From assembly GCA_033852175.1 (NCBI GenBank), contig JAWSUY010000013.1, positions 186,001 to 250,000 on the forward strand: a DNA stretch of 64,000 bases, written 5' to 3'. The notes below the pieces were generated by a model that was not told the origin of the DNA, ran no database searches, and saw only the letters and a list, made by a program, of their open reading frames with translations. Positions 35,058 through 42,760 of the stretch are shown here, one piece after another (the first letter of the stretch is position 1; the number at the start of each line of letters is the position of its first letter). The DNA is from Agarilytica sp033852175 (GTDB lineage Bacteria > Pseudomonadota > Gammaproteobacteria > Pseudomonadales > Cellvibrionaceae). The position numbers and the translations under genes were made by a program.

Positions 35058-35252
35058 ATGCCAAAAGCTAAAGTTCATAGTGGAGCTGCTAAGCGTTTCA
35101 AAAAAACTGCTGGTGGTTATAAGCACAAGCACCAACACAAAAGCCATATCCTCACCAAAATGACAACTAAGCGTAAGCGTCAATTGCGTGGAACCAGCAT
35201 TCTTCATCCTGCTGATGTTCCTGCAGTAAAACGCATGTTGCGTGCAGACTAG
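35058..35252 (+). CDS. rpmI: 50S ribosomal protein L35
   Basis: 64 residues from the ATG at 35058 with GGAGAAG upstream. The sequence MPKAKVHSGAAKRFKKTAGGYKH... is that of L35, ending in KRMLRAD. The frame is open 20 codons further up, but that part is not L35-like. It is followed by rplT after 35 bases. Confidence 0.97.
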   Translation: MPKAKVHSGAAKRFKKTAGGYKHKHQHKSHILTKMTTKRKRQLRGTSILHPADVPAVKRMLRAD

Positions 35253-35287
35253 TTTAGTCGCCATTTATTAATTTTTGAGGAAAAATC

Positions 35288-35644
35288 ATGGCCCGAGTAA
35301 AACGTGGTGTTGTGGCTCGTCGAAGCCACAAAAAAGTATTAAAGGCGGCTAAAGGTTACTACGGAGCACGTTCACGTGTATTCCGCGTAGCAAAACAAGC
35401 CGTTATCAAAGCTGGTCAATATGCATATCGTGACCGTCGAGCTAAAAAACGTAACTTTCGTGCGTTGTGGATCACTCGTATTAACGCGCAGTCTCGCGTT
35501 GAAGGTTTGAGCTACAGTCGTTTGATTGCTGGTTTGAAAAAAGCTGAAATTGCTTTGGACCGTCGCGTCCTTGCTGACTTAGCTATTCATGATAAAACCA
35601 CTTTTGGTTTGATTGTGACTAAAGCGAAGGAAGCCTTAGCTTAA
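35288..35644 (+). CDS. rplT: 50S ribosomal protein L20
   Basis: 118 residues beginning MARVKRGVVARRSHKKVLK and containing AKGYYGARSRVFRVAKQAVIK, QYAYRDRRAKKRNFRALWITRINA, as in all L20. Binds 23S rRNA early in assembly and, in relatives, represses its own operon. It ends at a strong terminator. Confidence 0.98.
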   Translation: MARVKRGVVARRSHKKVLKAAKGYYGARSRVFRVAKQAVIKAGQYAYRDRRAKKRNFRALWITRINAQSRVEGLSYSRLIAGLKKAEIALDRRVLADLAIHDKTTFGLIVTKAKEALA

Positions 35645-35691
35645 GCTTTGAAAAAGACGCGTTAACTCGCATCTTTGTGACCCGAAAATAG

Positions 35692-35722
35692 AAAGGGGAA
35701 GCGCTTCTGCACTTCCCCTTTT
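35692..35722 (+). terminator. rho-independent terminator after rplT
   Basis: AAAGGGGAAG and CTTCCCCTTT arms (10 bp) around a ten-base loop, followed by a T-run. Separates rplT from pheS; pheS then needs its own promoter or read-through. Confidence 0.93.
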
Positions 35723-35771
35723 TTACGTATGATATTCACGAACTTTCACATATTAGATTGAAGAGATATTA

Positions 35772-36785
35772 ATGGAAAACCTCAGTACATTAACTGATGA
35801 AGCTATCGCGCAAGTCAAAAACGCTGAAGCTTTAGCGACCCTGGATAATGTTCGTGTTGATTATTTAGGAAAGAAAGGTCAGCTCACCGCACTGCTTAAA
35901 ACCTTAGGTAAGTTATCGTCTGAAGAACGCCCAAAAGCGGGTGCTGCGATTAACGCAGCAAAAGCGCGTGTTCAAGGTGAAATTAACGAGCGAAAATCTT
36001 TTCTTGAAAATGCAGCAATCGAAGCTAAATTAGCCTCTGAAACGATTGACGTTACCTTAGATGGGAAACGTTCAGAGACTGGTGGTTTACATCCTATTAC
36101 GAAAACCATGCGTCGAATCGAATCCATATTCGCCGCCGTTGGTTATACCATAGAAGAAGGCCCTGAAATCGAAGACGATTTCCATAACTTTGAAGCCTTA
36201 AATATTCCTGCGCACCACCCTGCAAGGGCGATGCACGATACTTTTTATATTGATGAGACGCATGTGTTGCGAACACATACCTCACCCGTACAAGTGCGCA
36301 CCATGCGCAATAAAAAACCGCCTATTCATGTGATTTGCCCTGGGCGTGTTTACCGTTGCGATTCGGATTTAACGCACACGCCAATGTTTCATCAGGTTGA
36401 AGGTTTGGTGGTTGATAAAAATATCAGTTTTGCCCACTTAAAAGGTGTCGTTGATCAGTTTTTAAAGTCGTTTTTTGAAGCGGACGTACCGGTACGTTTT
36501 CGACCTTCATACTTCCCGTTTACCGAGCCTTCTGCAGAAGTTGATATTCAATGTACTAACTGTTCGGGAGAAGGCTGCCGCATTTGTAAAAATACAGGTT
36601 GGCTAGAAGTGATGGGCTGCGGAATGGTTCACCCGAATGTGTTTGAATCCTGTGATGTGGATGCCTCCGTTTACAGTGGCTTTGCATTTGGTATGGGGGT
36701 TGAGCGTTTGGCCATGCTTCGTTATGGGATAAATGATATTCGTCTCAATTTCGAAAATGATTTGGATTATTTGAAACAGTTTTAG
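35772..36785 (+). CDS. pheS: phenylalanyl-tRNA synthetase alpha subunit
   Basis: Catalytic subunit of the alpha2beta2 enzyme. It has 337 residues: an N-terminal coiled coil (about 1-85), then the class II core with HPITKTMRRIESIFAAVGY, EIEDDFHNFEALNIPAHHPARAMHDTFY, LRTHTSPVQVRTM, RPSYFPFTEPSAEVDI, the Cys cluster CTNCSGEGCRICKNTGWLEV and GFAFGMGVERLAMLRYGI. The expected downstream partner pheT is separated from it by ugd. Confidence 0.98.
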   Translation: MENLSTLTDEAIAQVKNAEALATLDNVRVDYLGKKGQLTALLKTLGKLSSEERPKAGAAINAAKARVQGEINERKSFLENAAIEAKLASETIDVTLDGKRSETGGLHPITKTMRRIESIFAAVGYTIEEGPEIEDDFHNFEALNIPAHHPARAMHDTFYIDETHVLRTHTSPVQVRTMRNKKPPIHVICPGRVYRCDSDLTHTPMFHQVEGLVVDKNISFAHLKGVVDQFLKSFFEADVPVRFRPSYFPFTEPSAEVDIQCTNCSGEGCRICKNTGWLEVMGCGMVHPNVFESCDVDASVYSGFAFGMGVERLAMLRYGINDIRLNFENDLDYLKQF

Positions 36786-36795
36786 GATTGCTAAA

Positions 36796-38142
36796 ATGCG
36801 AGTTTCGATTTTTGGGACAGGTTATGTTGGTTTGGTTACCGGCGCGTGTTTGGCGCATATGGGTCACCAGGTAAACTGCGTTGATATTGATGTCGACAAA
36901 GTTCAGAGATTAACGGACGGCGAAATTCCTATTTTCGAGCCAGGGCTCGAAGCTATTGTTAAAGAATCTGTTCGAGAAGGGCGCTTACAGTTTACGACAG
37001 ATGCAAAAAAAGCAGTCGATTTTGCTGAAGTTATCTTTATTGCTGTGGGGACTCCCCCTGATGAGGATGGCGCTGCTGATTTGCGATATGTTTTACAGGT
37101 CGCTGAATCAGTCGGTGAGCATATGCAGGATTACCGTCTTGTTGTGAATAAATCGACAGTCCCCGTTGGCAGCGCTGATAAAGTTAACGCAAAAATTGCT
37201 GAAGTGTTGCAAGCACGCGGTGTGGAATTACCATACGACGTTGCATCGAACCCGGAGTTCTTGAAGGAGGGCGCTGCTGTCGGCGACTTTATGAAGCCTG
37301 ACCGTATTATTGTCGGTGCAGGTTCCAGTCGAGTTGAAAAACTGATGCGAGAGCTGTATGCACCGTTTAATCGTAATCGCGACAAGTTAATGTTTATGGA
37401 TGTGCGTTCAGCCGAACTCACTAAGTATGCAGCAAATGCAATGCTCGCGACAAAAATAAGCTTTATGAATGAGCTTTCTCGAATCGCAGAAAAACTCGAT
37501 GCCGATATTGAGCTTGTGCGAAAAGGTATTGGTTCCGATCCTCGTATTGGCTACAGCTTTATATATCCCGGTTGTGGGTATGGTGGTTCTTGCTTTCCTA
37601 AAGATGTGAAAGCTCTCGTACAAACTGCTAATTCAATTGGCGAGCCCGCCGATCTGTTAACGGCAGTGGAGCGCGTTAATGATACTCAAAAAGAAGTGCT
37701 TGTCGAAAAAGTTAAAAAGCATTTTGGCGGTGACGTAAAAGGCAAAACGATTGCCGTTTGGGGTTTGGCATTTAAGCCGAATACTGACGACATGCGCGAA
37801 GCTCCGGCACGTGTCTTTATTGAGGCAATGTGGGCCGCAGGCGCAAAAGTCAAAGCCTACGATCCCGAAGCGATGGAAGAGACAGCTCGCATATACGGTC
37901 AGCGAGATGATTTTGAATTAAGTAAAAATGCTAGCGAAGCTATTAGCGGCGCGGATGCCTTGGTTGTTTGTACCGAATGGTCGGCTTTTCGCTCGCCAGA
38001 CTGGGCTACCGTTGGCGAACTGTTAAATAGCAAAGTTGTTTTTGATGGGCGCAATCTTTATGAGCCAGATTTAATGGCCGACAAAGGTTTTACCCACTAT
38101 ACGATAGGTCGACCACAGGTCGCCGTTCAGTCAATCGATTAA
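36796..38142 (+). CDS. ugd: UDP-glucose 6-dehydrogenase
   Basis: Oxidises UDP-glucose to UDP-glucuronate for exopolysaccharide or lipopolysaccharide. It has 448 residues: NAD-binding FGTGYVGLVTGACLAHMGH at the start, STVPVGSADKV, NPEFLKEGAAVGDFMKPDRI, the catalytic Cys266 in GCGYGGSCFPKDVKAL and AFKPNTDDMREAPA. It begins 10 bases after pheS with AGGA upstream and ends 61 bases before pheT, so it appears to be transcribed with both. This position is not the normal pheST arrangement. Confidence 0.96.
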   Translation: MRVSIFGTGYVGLVTGACLAHMGHQVNCVDIDVDKVQRLTDGEIPIFEPGLEAIVKESVREGRLQFTTDAKKAVDFAEVIFIAVGTPPDEDGAADLRYVLQVAESVGEHMQDYRLVVNKSTVPVGSADKVNAKIAEVLQARGVELPYDVASNPEFLKEGAAVGDFMKPDRIIVGAGSSRVEKLMRELYAPFNRNRDKLMFMDVRSAELTKYAANAMLATKISFMNELSRIAEKLDADIELVRKGIGSDPRIGYSFIYPGCGYGGSCFPKDVKALVQTANSIGEPADLLTAVERVNDTQKEVLVEKVKKHFGGDVKGKTIAVWGLAFKPNTDDMREAPARVFIEAMWAAGAKVKAYDPEAMEETARIYGQRDDFELSKNASEAISGADALVVCTEWSAFRSPDWATVGELLNSKVVFDGRNLYEPDLMADKGFTHYTIGRPQVAVQSID

Positions 38143-38203
38143 CTAAAATTTAAGTGTTATCGAAAATGCATAACACGGAAATATATCAGGATAGAAAATA
38201 GTA

Positions 38204-40573
38204 ATGAAAATCAGTGAAGCTTGGTTACGGAAATGGGTTAGCCCGGAAATTTCAACGCAAGAACTCGTTGATCAAATCACCATGGCTGGTTTGGAGGTTG
38301 ATGCTGTTGAACCGGTTGCGGGTGAATTTTCAGGCGTAGTGGTCGGGGAAATACTGAGCGCAGAACAGCACCCAGATGCTGATAAATTGCGTGTGTGCAA
38401 AGTGGCCGGTGGCCCAGATGGCGAAACGCAGGTTGTATGCGGTGCGCCGAATGCTCGTCCGGGAATAAAAATTCCTTTTGCTCTTGTTGGCGCGAAGCTG
38501 CCGGGTGATTTTAAAATTAAGAAAGCCAAGCTTCGAGGCGTTGAATCGTTTGGTATGTTATGCGGGCAAACCGAGCTAAAAGCCGGTGATGACGATGACG
38601 GATTGTGGGAGTTACCCATAGATGCTCCAACAGGTACAGATTTACGCGAATATCTTGAGTTAAATGACTCAATAATCGAAGTGGATTTAACGCCGAACAG
38701 AAGTGACTGCTTGGGCTTAAAAGGTCTTGCAAGAGAAGTGGGAGTACTCAATAAAATTGAGGTTAATACACCGGCTATCGAATCGTTGCCGCCTGCGATT
38801 GATGATGTGAAAAGTGTTTCTTTAAATGCATCGACAGAGTGCTCTCGTTATGTTGGACGAGTCATTAAAAATATTGATGTTTCCAAGCCTAGCCCGCTTT
38901 GGCTGCAGGAAATATTAAGACGCAGCGGGCTTCGCAGCATTGATGCCGTTGTCGACATTACAAATTACGTTTTACTTGAGCTAGGCCAGCCAATGCACGC
39001 CTTTGATCTCAATAAGCTGAGCGGTAACATAGCCGTTCGTTTGGCTGAGCAGGATGAAATGATAACCCTGCTCGATGGGCAAGAAATCAAACTCAACGAC
39101 AATACCTTGGTCATTGCTGATGACTCTGGCGCGATCGCTATGGCCGGTATTATGGGCGGGGCTTCCACATCCGTTGGCGAATCGACGAAAGACATCTTTT
39201 TGGAGAGCGCCTTCTTCGATCCAATAGCTATTGCCGGGCGCGCTCGCTCCTACGGATTGCATACTGACTCATCGCATCGCTTTGAGCGTGGAGTCGATTA
39301 CGAGGGCGCTGAAAAGGCCCTGGAACGTGCGACAGGTCTTATTCTTGATATCGTTGGCGGTGAGCCAGGGCCAACCAAAGTTGTCGATACAGATTCACTT
39401 CCGAAGGCTCGTAGCGTTGTACTGCGCAAAGCGCGAATAGAAAGCGGGTTGGGTTTTGCTATCGGCGACAGTGAAGTCGAAGATATCGTAACGCGATTAG
39501 GTTTTATCATTGAAGCGTCATCTGAAGCAGATTGGACATTAACGGTACCAAGCTATCGCTTTGATGTTTCAATTGAAGAAGATTTGCTGGAAGAGCTTGC
39601 GCGTATATACGGCTACAACCGTTTACCAATAGCAGCTGTTAACTTATCGGTTAGCCTGCCTGAAGCTACAGAGGCTCGTTTGTCTGTTGTAGATATTGAA
39701 AGTCAGCTTGTTGGTCGTGGTTATCAAGAGGTTATTACCTACAGCTTTATCGATCCTAAGATTCAAAAACTATTTGATTCCAAAACGAAGCCTGTTGAAC
39801 TATTGAATCCCATCAGCGCGGATATGGCTGTTATGAGAACTTCGCTTCTCCCGGGCTTGATTAGTACTTTGCTACACAACATCAATCGTCAGCAAAGCCG
39901 TGTCCGTATTTTTGAAAAGGGCTTAAGGTTTTTGCCGACCGAAGAAGGCTTGGATCAGACTCGCATGTTGGCGGGCTTGGCATATGGCCCAAGGACAGAC
40001 CTTAGCTGGAATGCAGACAAGCAAGACGTTGATTTCTACGATTTGAAAGGTGATCTAGAGTCGTTCTTAGCGTTAACCAAGCAGAGTGTTTCGTTTAGAT
40101 CCGCAAAGCAGGAGGCATTGCATCCAGGTCAAACAGCCGAAATTCTTATTGATAACGTTGTTGTGGGCACAATTGGTGCGTTGCACCCTCGTGTATTGCA
40201 AGCGTTAGACATTCCTAAATCGGTATATGTCTTTGAAGTAAACTTGGCTGAAGTGCTAAAAGCATCGGTGGCGAGCTTTACGCCTGTGTCCAAGTTCCCA
40301 GAGGTTAATCGAGATTTGGCGATCGTCGTCGATAAGACTGTTAGCGTGTTAGATATCCTAAATAACGTCGAGAAACGGGCAGGAGAGCACCTCAAAAACT
40401 TAAAGGTGTTTGACGTATATAGTGGCGAAGGTATTGATCCACAACGAAAAAGTGTCGCTTTTAACTTGACCTTTCAGCATCCATCGCGCACTCTTAATGA
40501 AGATGAAATTAATAACCCAATGGCTTCAATCCTGAAGCAGTTGGAGGAAGAATTTGATGCCAGACTTCGATGA
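38204..40573 (+). CDS. pheT: phenylalanyl-tRNA synthetase beta subunit
   Basis: 789 residues (family about 795). Domains in order: N-terminal B1 and EMAP-like tRNA-binding part (GVVVGEILSAEQHPDADKLRVCKV), the editing domain (ITNYVLLELGQPMHAFDL, DDSGAIAMAGIMGG), the catalytic-like B6/B7 core and a C-terminal anticodon-binding ferredoxin-like domain (FTPVSKFPEVNRDLAIVVDKTV). A hairpin GTGTTAT...ATAACAC (38154-38176) lies just upstream. The last 17 bases overlap ihfA. Confidence 0.98.
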   Translation: MKISEAWLRKWVSPEISTQELVDQITMAGLEVDAVEPVAGEFSGVVVGEILSAEQHPDADKLRVCKVAGGPDGETQVVCGAPNARPGIKIPFALVGAKLPGDFKIKKAKLRGVESFGMLCGQTELKAGDDDDGLWELPIDAPTGTDLREYLELNDSIIEVDLTPNRSDCLGLKGLAREVGVLNKIEVNTPAIESLPPAIDDVKSVSLNASTECSRYVGRVIKNIDVSKPSPLWLQEILRRSGLRSIDAVVDITNYVLLELGQPMHAFDLNKLSGNIAVRLAEQDEMITLLDGQEIKLNDNTLVIADDSGAIAMAGIMGGASTSVGESTKDIFLESAFFDPIAIAGRARSYGLHTDSSHRFERGVDYEGAEKALERATGLILDIVGGEPGPTKVVDTDSLPKARSVVLRKARIESGLGFAIGDSEVEDIVTRLGFIIEASSEADWTLTVPSYRFDVSIEEDLLEELARIYGYNRLPIAAVNLSVSLPEATEARLSVVDIESQLVGRGYQEVITYSFIDPKIQKLFDSKTKPVELLNPISADMAVMRTSLLPGLISTLLHNINRQQSRVRIFEKGLRFLPTEEGLDQTRMLAGLAYGPRTDLSWNADKQDVDFYDLKGDLESFLALTKQSVSFRSAKQEALHPGQTAEILIDNVVVGTIGALHPRVLQALDIPKSVYVFEVNLAEVLKASVASFTPVSKFPEVNRDLAIVVDKTVSVLDILNNVEKRAGEHLKNLKVFDVYSGEGIDPQRKSVAFNLTFQHPSRTLNEDEINNPMASILKQLEEEFDARLR

Positions 40574-40883
40574 AAATGATGCGATTTCCCTAACCAAGGC
40601 TGACTTGGCAGAGAAGTTATACGAGGAACTCGGGTTCAATAAACGTGAAGCCAAAGAGTTAGTCGAGCTATTTTTTGACGAAATTAGAGATTCCCTCGAG
40701 TCCAACGAGCAAGTAAAGCTTTCTGGATTCGGGAATTTTGATTTGCGAGATAAAAAACAACGACCTGGCAGGAACCCCAAAACGGGTGAGGAAATCCCGA
40801 TTACCGCTCGAAGAGTGGTAACCTTCAGACCAGGACAAAAACTTAAGGCACGAGTCGAGGCATATGCTGGAACCCAGTCATAA
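40557..40883 (+). CDS. ihfA: integration host factor alpha subunit
   Basis: DNA-bending nucleoid protein. It has 108 residues from the ATG at 40557 (GGAGGAAG upstream, inside pheT). It begins LTKADLAEKLYEELGFNKREAKELVELFFDEI and has the DNA-contact arm KKQRPGRNPKTGEEIPITARRVVTFRPGQKLK. The N-terminal extension of about nine acidic residues (PDFDENDAIS) is a little longer than in E. coli. Overlaps pheT and the MerR gene on either side, so all three are tightly coupled. Confidence 0.97.
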   Translation: MPDFDENDAISLTKADLAEKLYEELGFNKREAKELVELFFDEIRDSLESNEQVKLSGFGNFDLRDKKQRPGRNPKTGEEIPITARRVVTFRPGQKLKARVEAYAGTQS

Positions 40884-41223
40884 CGACGAATTACCCGTAA
40901 TTCCTGGCAAACGCTACTTCACCATCGGAGAAGTGAGCGAGCTTTGTGCCGTTAAACCGCATGTGCTGCGTTATTGGGAACAGGAATTCCCCCAACTCAA
41001 ACCCGTTAAACGCCGTGGTAATCGCCGTTATTACCAGCGTCAAGACGTCGTGACTATCCGTCAAATTCGATCCCTCCTATATGATCAAGGCTTCACTATT
41101 GGTGGCGCACGCCAGCAGATGAGTGGAGATGCACCGATTAAGGTAAGTGGCAACGAGTTTCAAGAGCTTGTGAAGAAAATGATCACAGATCTTGAAGAAG
41201 TGTTGGACGTACTGAAAACTTAA
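40864..41223 (+). CDS. MerR-family regulator downstream of ihfA
   Basis: 119 residues with an N-terminal MerR winged helix (RYFTIGEVSELCAVKPHVLRYWEQEFPQLKPVKRRGNRRYYQRQDV) and a short C-terminal helix without metal-binding cysteines. A gene of this kind follows ihfA in most gammaproteobacteria, and its function is not established. Overlaps ihfA by 20 bases. Confidence 0.9.
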   Translation: MLEPSHNDELPVIPGKRYFTIGEVSELCAVKPHVLRYWEQEFPQLKPVKRRGNRRYYQRQDVVTIRQIRSLLYDQGFTIGGARQQMSGDAPIKVSGNEFQELVKKMITDLEEVLDVLKT

Positions 41224-41269
41224 AAACCCCTTGCATTTCAATTGTTTATACGTATGATTGCCGACTTCT

Positions 41270-41346
41270 CGGAGCGTAGCGCAGCCTGGTAGCGCACTAC
41301 ACTGGGGGTGTAGTGGTCGTCGGTTCAAATCCGGCCGCTCCGACCA
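41270..41346 (+). tRNA. tRNA-Pro (anticodon GGG)
   Basis: 77 bases including an encoded CCA. The acceptor stem is CGGAGCG with CGCTCCG, the anticodon arm CTACA-CTGGGGG-TGTAG gives anticodon GGG, and the T-arm is GTCGG-TTCAAAT-CCGGC. It follows the MerR gene as in relatives. Its 3' part takes part in a long inverted repeat with the sequence after the terminator. Confidence 0.97.
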
Positions 41347-41405
41347 GACAAAAAGAAACCGCCTATAGTAGGGCGGTTTTTTTTTGTCTGCTCGGAGCGG
41401 CCGGA
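41330..41405. repeat. 34-bp inverted repeat linking the tRNA-Pro 3' end to downstream DNA
   Basis: The left arm 41330-41363 runs from the T-stem and acceptor 3' strand of tRNA-Pro through the A-run and left arm of the terminator. The right arm 41372-41405 is its reverse complement at 32 of 34 positions; the loop is eight bases. The inner part (AAACCGCC/GGCGGTTT and T-run) is the tRNA terminator. The outer 20 bases of the right arm mirror TCCGGCCGCTCCGACCAGAC. Confidence 0.9.
41356..41385 (+). terminator. rho-independent terminator after tRNA-Pro
   Basis: AAACCGCC (41356-41363) and GGCGGTTT (41372-41379) followed by further Ts. Degenerate copies of this module recur at about 41514-41562 and 41758-41790. 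Confidence 0.92.
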
Positions 41406-41428
41406 CGTTGTTCTTAGATCCGGTTCAT

Positions 41429-41492
41429 AAAAATGCAGGACAGCATTTTTACACAGCGCAGCTGCCCGTAGGGCGAGCCACAAGAATGTGGC
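41429..41492. other. three consecutive short perfect hairpins
   Basis: AAAAATGC-AGGACA-GCATTTTT (41429-41450), GCCC-GTA-GGGC (41464-41474) and GCCACA-AGAA-TGTGGC (41477-41492) lie in 64 bases without a gene. They may be a structured RNA or a repetitive extragenic element. No conserved RNA family is recognised. Confidence 0.5.
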
Positions 41493-41513
41493 GAGTGAAA
41501 TCCATCACCTAAG

Positions 41514-41562
41514 AAGACAAAGAAATAGCCTTTAATCGGGCGGTTTTTTTGGTCTATTCGTC
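41514..41562 (+). repeat. second, degenerate copy of the tRNA-Pro terminator module
   Basis: AGACAAAGAAATAGCC...GGGCGGTTTTTTTGGTCT aligns with AGACAAAAAGAAACCGCC...GGGCGGTTTTTTTTTGTCT at 41346-41390. A third, shorter form (GCGC-ATAAATA-GCGCGGTTTTTTTGGT) lies at about 41760-41786. All point in the plus direction, opposite to the small genes here. Confidence 0.6.
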
Positions 41563-41736
41563 GTTGCTCCACAGCTGTTTGTAAAAGTAGTTCGTAGCGG
41601 CAATAAAAAAAATGCCAACAACTAAGATTGAAATAATTTCTGCGGGGCTGATCTTGCCAATTGAGTATGCCCAGTATAAAAACACTCCAAATACACTGAA
41701 TATCACAATTATTGAAGTGGCGGATCTAATATTCAC
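41554..41736 (-). CDS. 60-residue two-helix membrane protein
   Basis: Starts at a GTG with GGAG seven bases upstream. Two hydrophobic helices, about 7-26 (TSIIVIFSVFGVFLYWAYSI) and 33-50, with a short polar tail (KQLWSNDE). No family recognised. It lies 68 bases after the 80-residue membrane protein gene and on the same strand as the Tae4-type toxin, so it may belong to the toxin-immunity unit. Confidence 0.6.
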   Translation of the reverse strand: MNIRSATSIIVIFSVFGVFLYWAYSIGKISPAEIISILVVGIFFIAATNYFYKQLWSNDE

Positions 41737-41804
41737 TCATTAACTCCAAAAAGATTCAAGCGCATAAATAGCGCGGTTTTTTTGGTATGTTCAGGATGTC
41801 TGAA

Positions 41805-42047
41805 TTAGGGGGAGGTAATGCTAGATTTACGTAGCTTTTTATAAGCAGTTAATCCCAGTAAAGCACCAATAACGAAATAAGTTGGAACTTCAACATAGAA
41901 GAACAGATCAATGAGCGTATCTTCTGTATCTGGCCCTGGTTCAGCGTCTGTAATAAAAATGTATAAGTCATTGAACTGAGGTGTAAGGATAAACGCTAAA
42001 ACTAGGGCAGAAACAATCCCAGCTATAACCGCAACGAGATATTTCAT
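41805..42047 (-). CDS. 80-residue membrane protein overlapping the Tae4 toxin gene (candidate immunity)
   Basis: Starts at ATG 42047, whose ATGA overlaps the toxin stop codon by four bases, the usual sign of translational coupling. It has two membrane helices (about 3-22 and 50-69) and an acidic segment of about 15 residues between them (TDAEPGPDTEDTLID) that would face the periplasm if the N-terminus is inside. Known Tai4 immunity proteins are soluble periplasmic proteins, and this one does not look like them. Immunity function is inferred only from position. Confidence 0.7.
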   Translation of the reverse strand: MKYLVAVIAGIVSALVLAFILTPQFNDLYIFITDAEPGPDTEDTLIDLFFYVEVPTYFVIGALLGLTAYKKLRKSSITSP

Positions 42048-42604
42048 TGGGGGATTTCCCAAAACCAAATTGATTTGGACGCTTCAAGGTCCGAAAATTC
42101 ATCGGATATTGTGTGAAGACCAAAATTTCCTATGCGAAGATGAATTCTTGCCCAAGATGATTTCTTCGTTAATCGGCTGCCATTCCAAAGATCAATATGA
42201 TCTCCGCTACGATTCCTAACGCTTTCTTTCTTTTTCGTCCCGATAATTGGTCTTTGCCAGTAGTCTTTAAAAAAGATGATGCCATTCCTTCCCGAGATTT
42301 GTTTTGCGAAGTTTTCGGGGGTGATCTTAATGGTTTTTCTGATCCCGTTAATTGGTAATTTGGATAACCCAATAGCGAGTTCTTCTGCGCGGATAACATG
42401 TCCTTCAGACTTCTTGTGTCCGCCATGCCAGCAATGCGTAGCGCCGGGGATCGAAGATGTCCTAACGCCGTTTGCAGCAAGGGCTACGCCCACTCGTATT
42501 GCACACTGATTTGAGAAGTTTTTTACGCCGTTTGTAATGCAGGGGCTAGGGATTTTTCCTACGATTGTTGGATGTGAATCCCAGAGCTTTTTGAATGAGA
42601 TCAT
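42044..42604 (-). CDS. Tae4-type peptidoglycan amidase (T6SS effector family)
   Basis: 186 residues from the ATG at 42604, which lies about 40 bases after a TATAAT-type -10. The sequence follows the Tae4 family throughout: FKKLWDSHPT, FSNQCAIRVGVAL with Cys34, GATHCWHGGHK, HVIRAEELA, GRNGIIFFKDYW, GDHIDLWNGSRL with His136 and Asp138, and a terminal IWFWEIP. Tae4 enzymes cut the D-Glu-mDAP bond in tetrapeptides of Gram-negative walls when delivered into a rival's periplasm. No signal peptide is seen. No T6SS structural, VgrG or PAAR gene is in the window, so delivery would depend on genes elsewhere. Confidence 0.88.
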   Translation of the reverse strand: MISFKKLWDSHPTIVGKIPSPCITNGVKNFSNQCAIRVGVALAANGVRTSSIPGATHCWHGGHKKSEGHVIRAEELAIGLSKLPINGIRKTIKITPENFAKQISGRNGIIFFKDYWQRPIIGTKKKESVRNRSGDHIDLWNGSRLTKKSSWARIHLRIGNFGLHTISDEFSDLEASKSIWFWEIPQ

Positions 42605-42649
42605 TGGTAGATTATGGTTGTTGGGAGTGAGTTTGGATATTAACAATAT

Positions 42650-42655
42650 ATTATA
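42650..42655 (-). promoter_or_regulatory. -10 element of the tae4 promoter
   Basis: TATAAT on the minus strand, with TTGAGC 19 bases upstream as a possible -35. The predicted transcript would start near 42643, which excludes a TTG at 42646 as the toxin start. Confidence 0.45.
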
Positions 42656-42760
42656 TGGGGTAGTGGGAACTGCTGCTCAATTTTTCTGCGTAAATACTTT
42701 TTAGGTCACTTTGATTGAGGAGAGTGAAACCCGGCAAGTATCTACTGTTTGAGTAAGGTA

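Noticed and set aside
41384..41405. partial second tRNA gene
   Set aside because: It mirrors only the 3' part of tRNA-Pro in inverted orientation and cannot form a cloverleaf.
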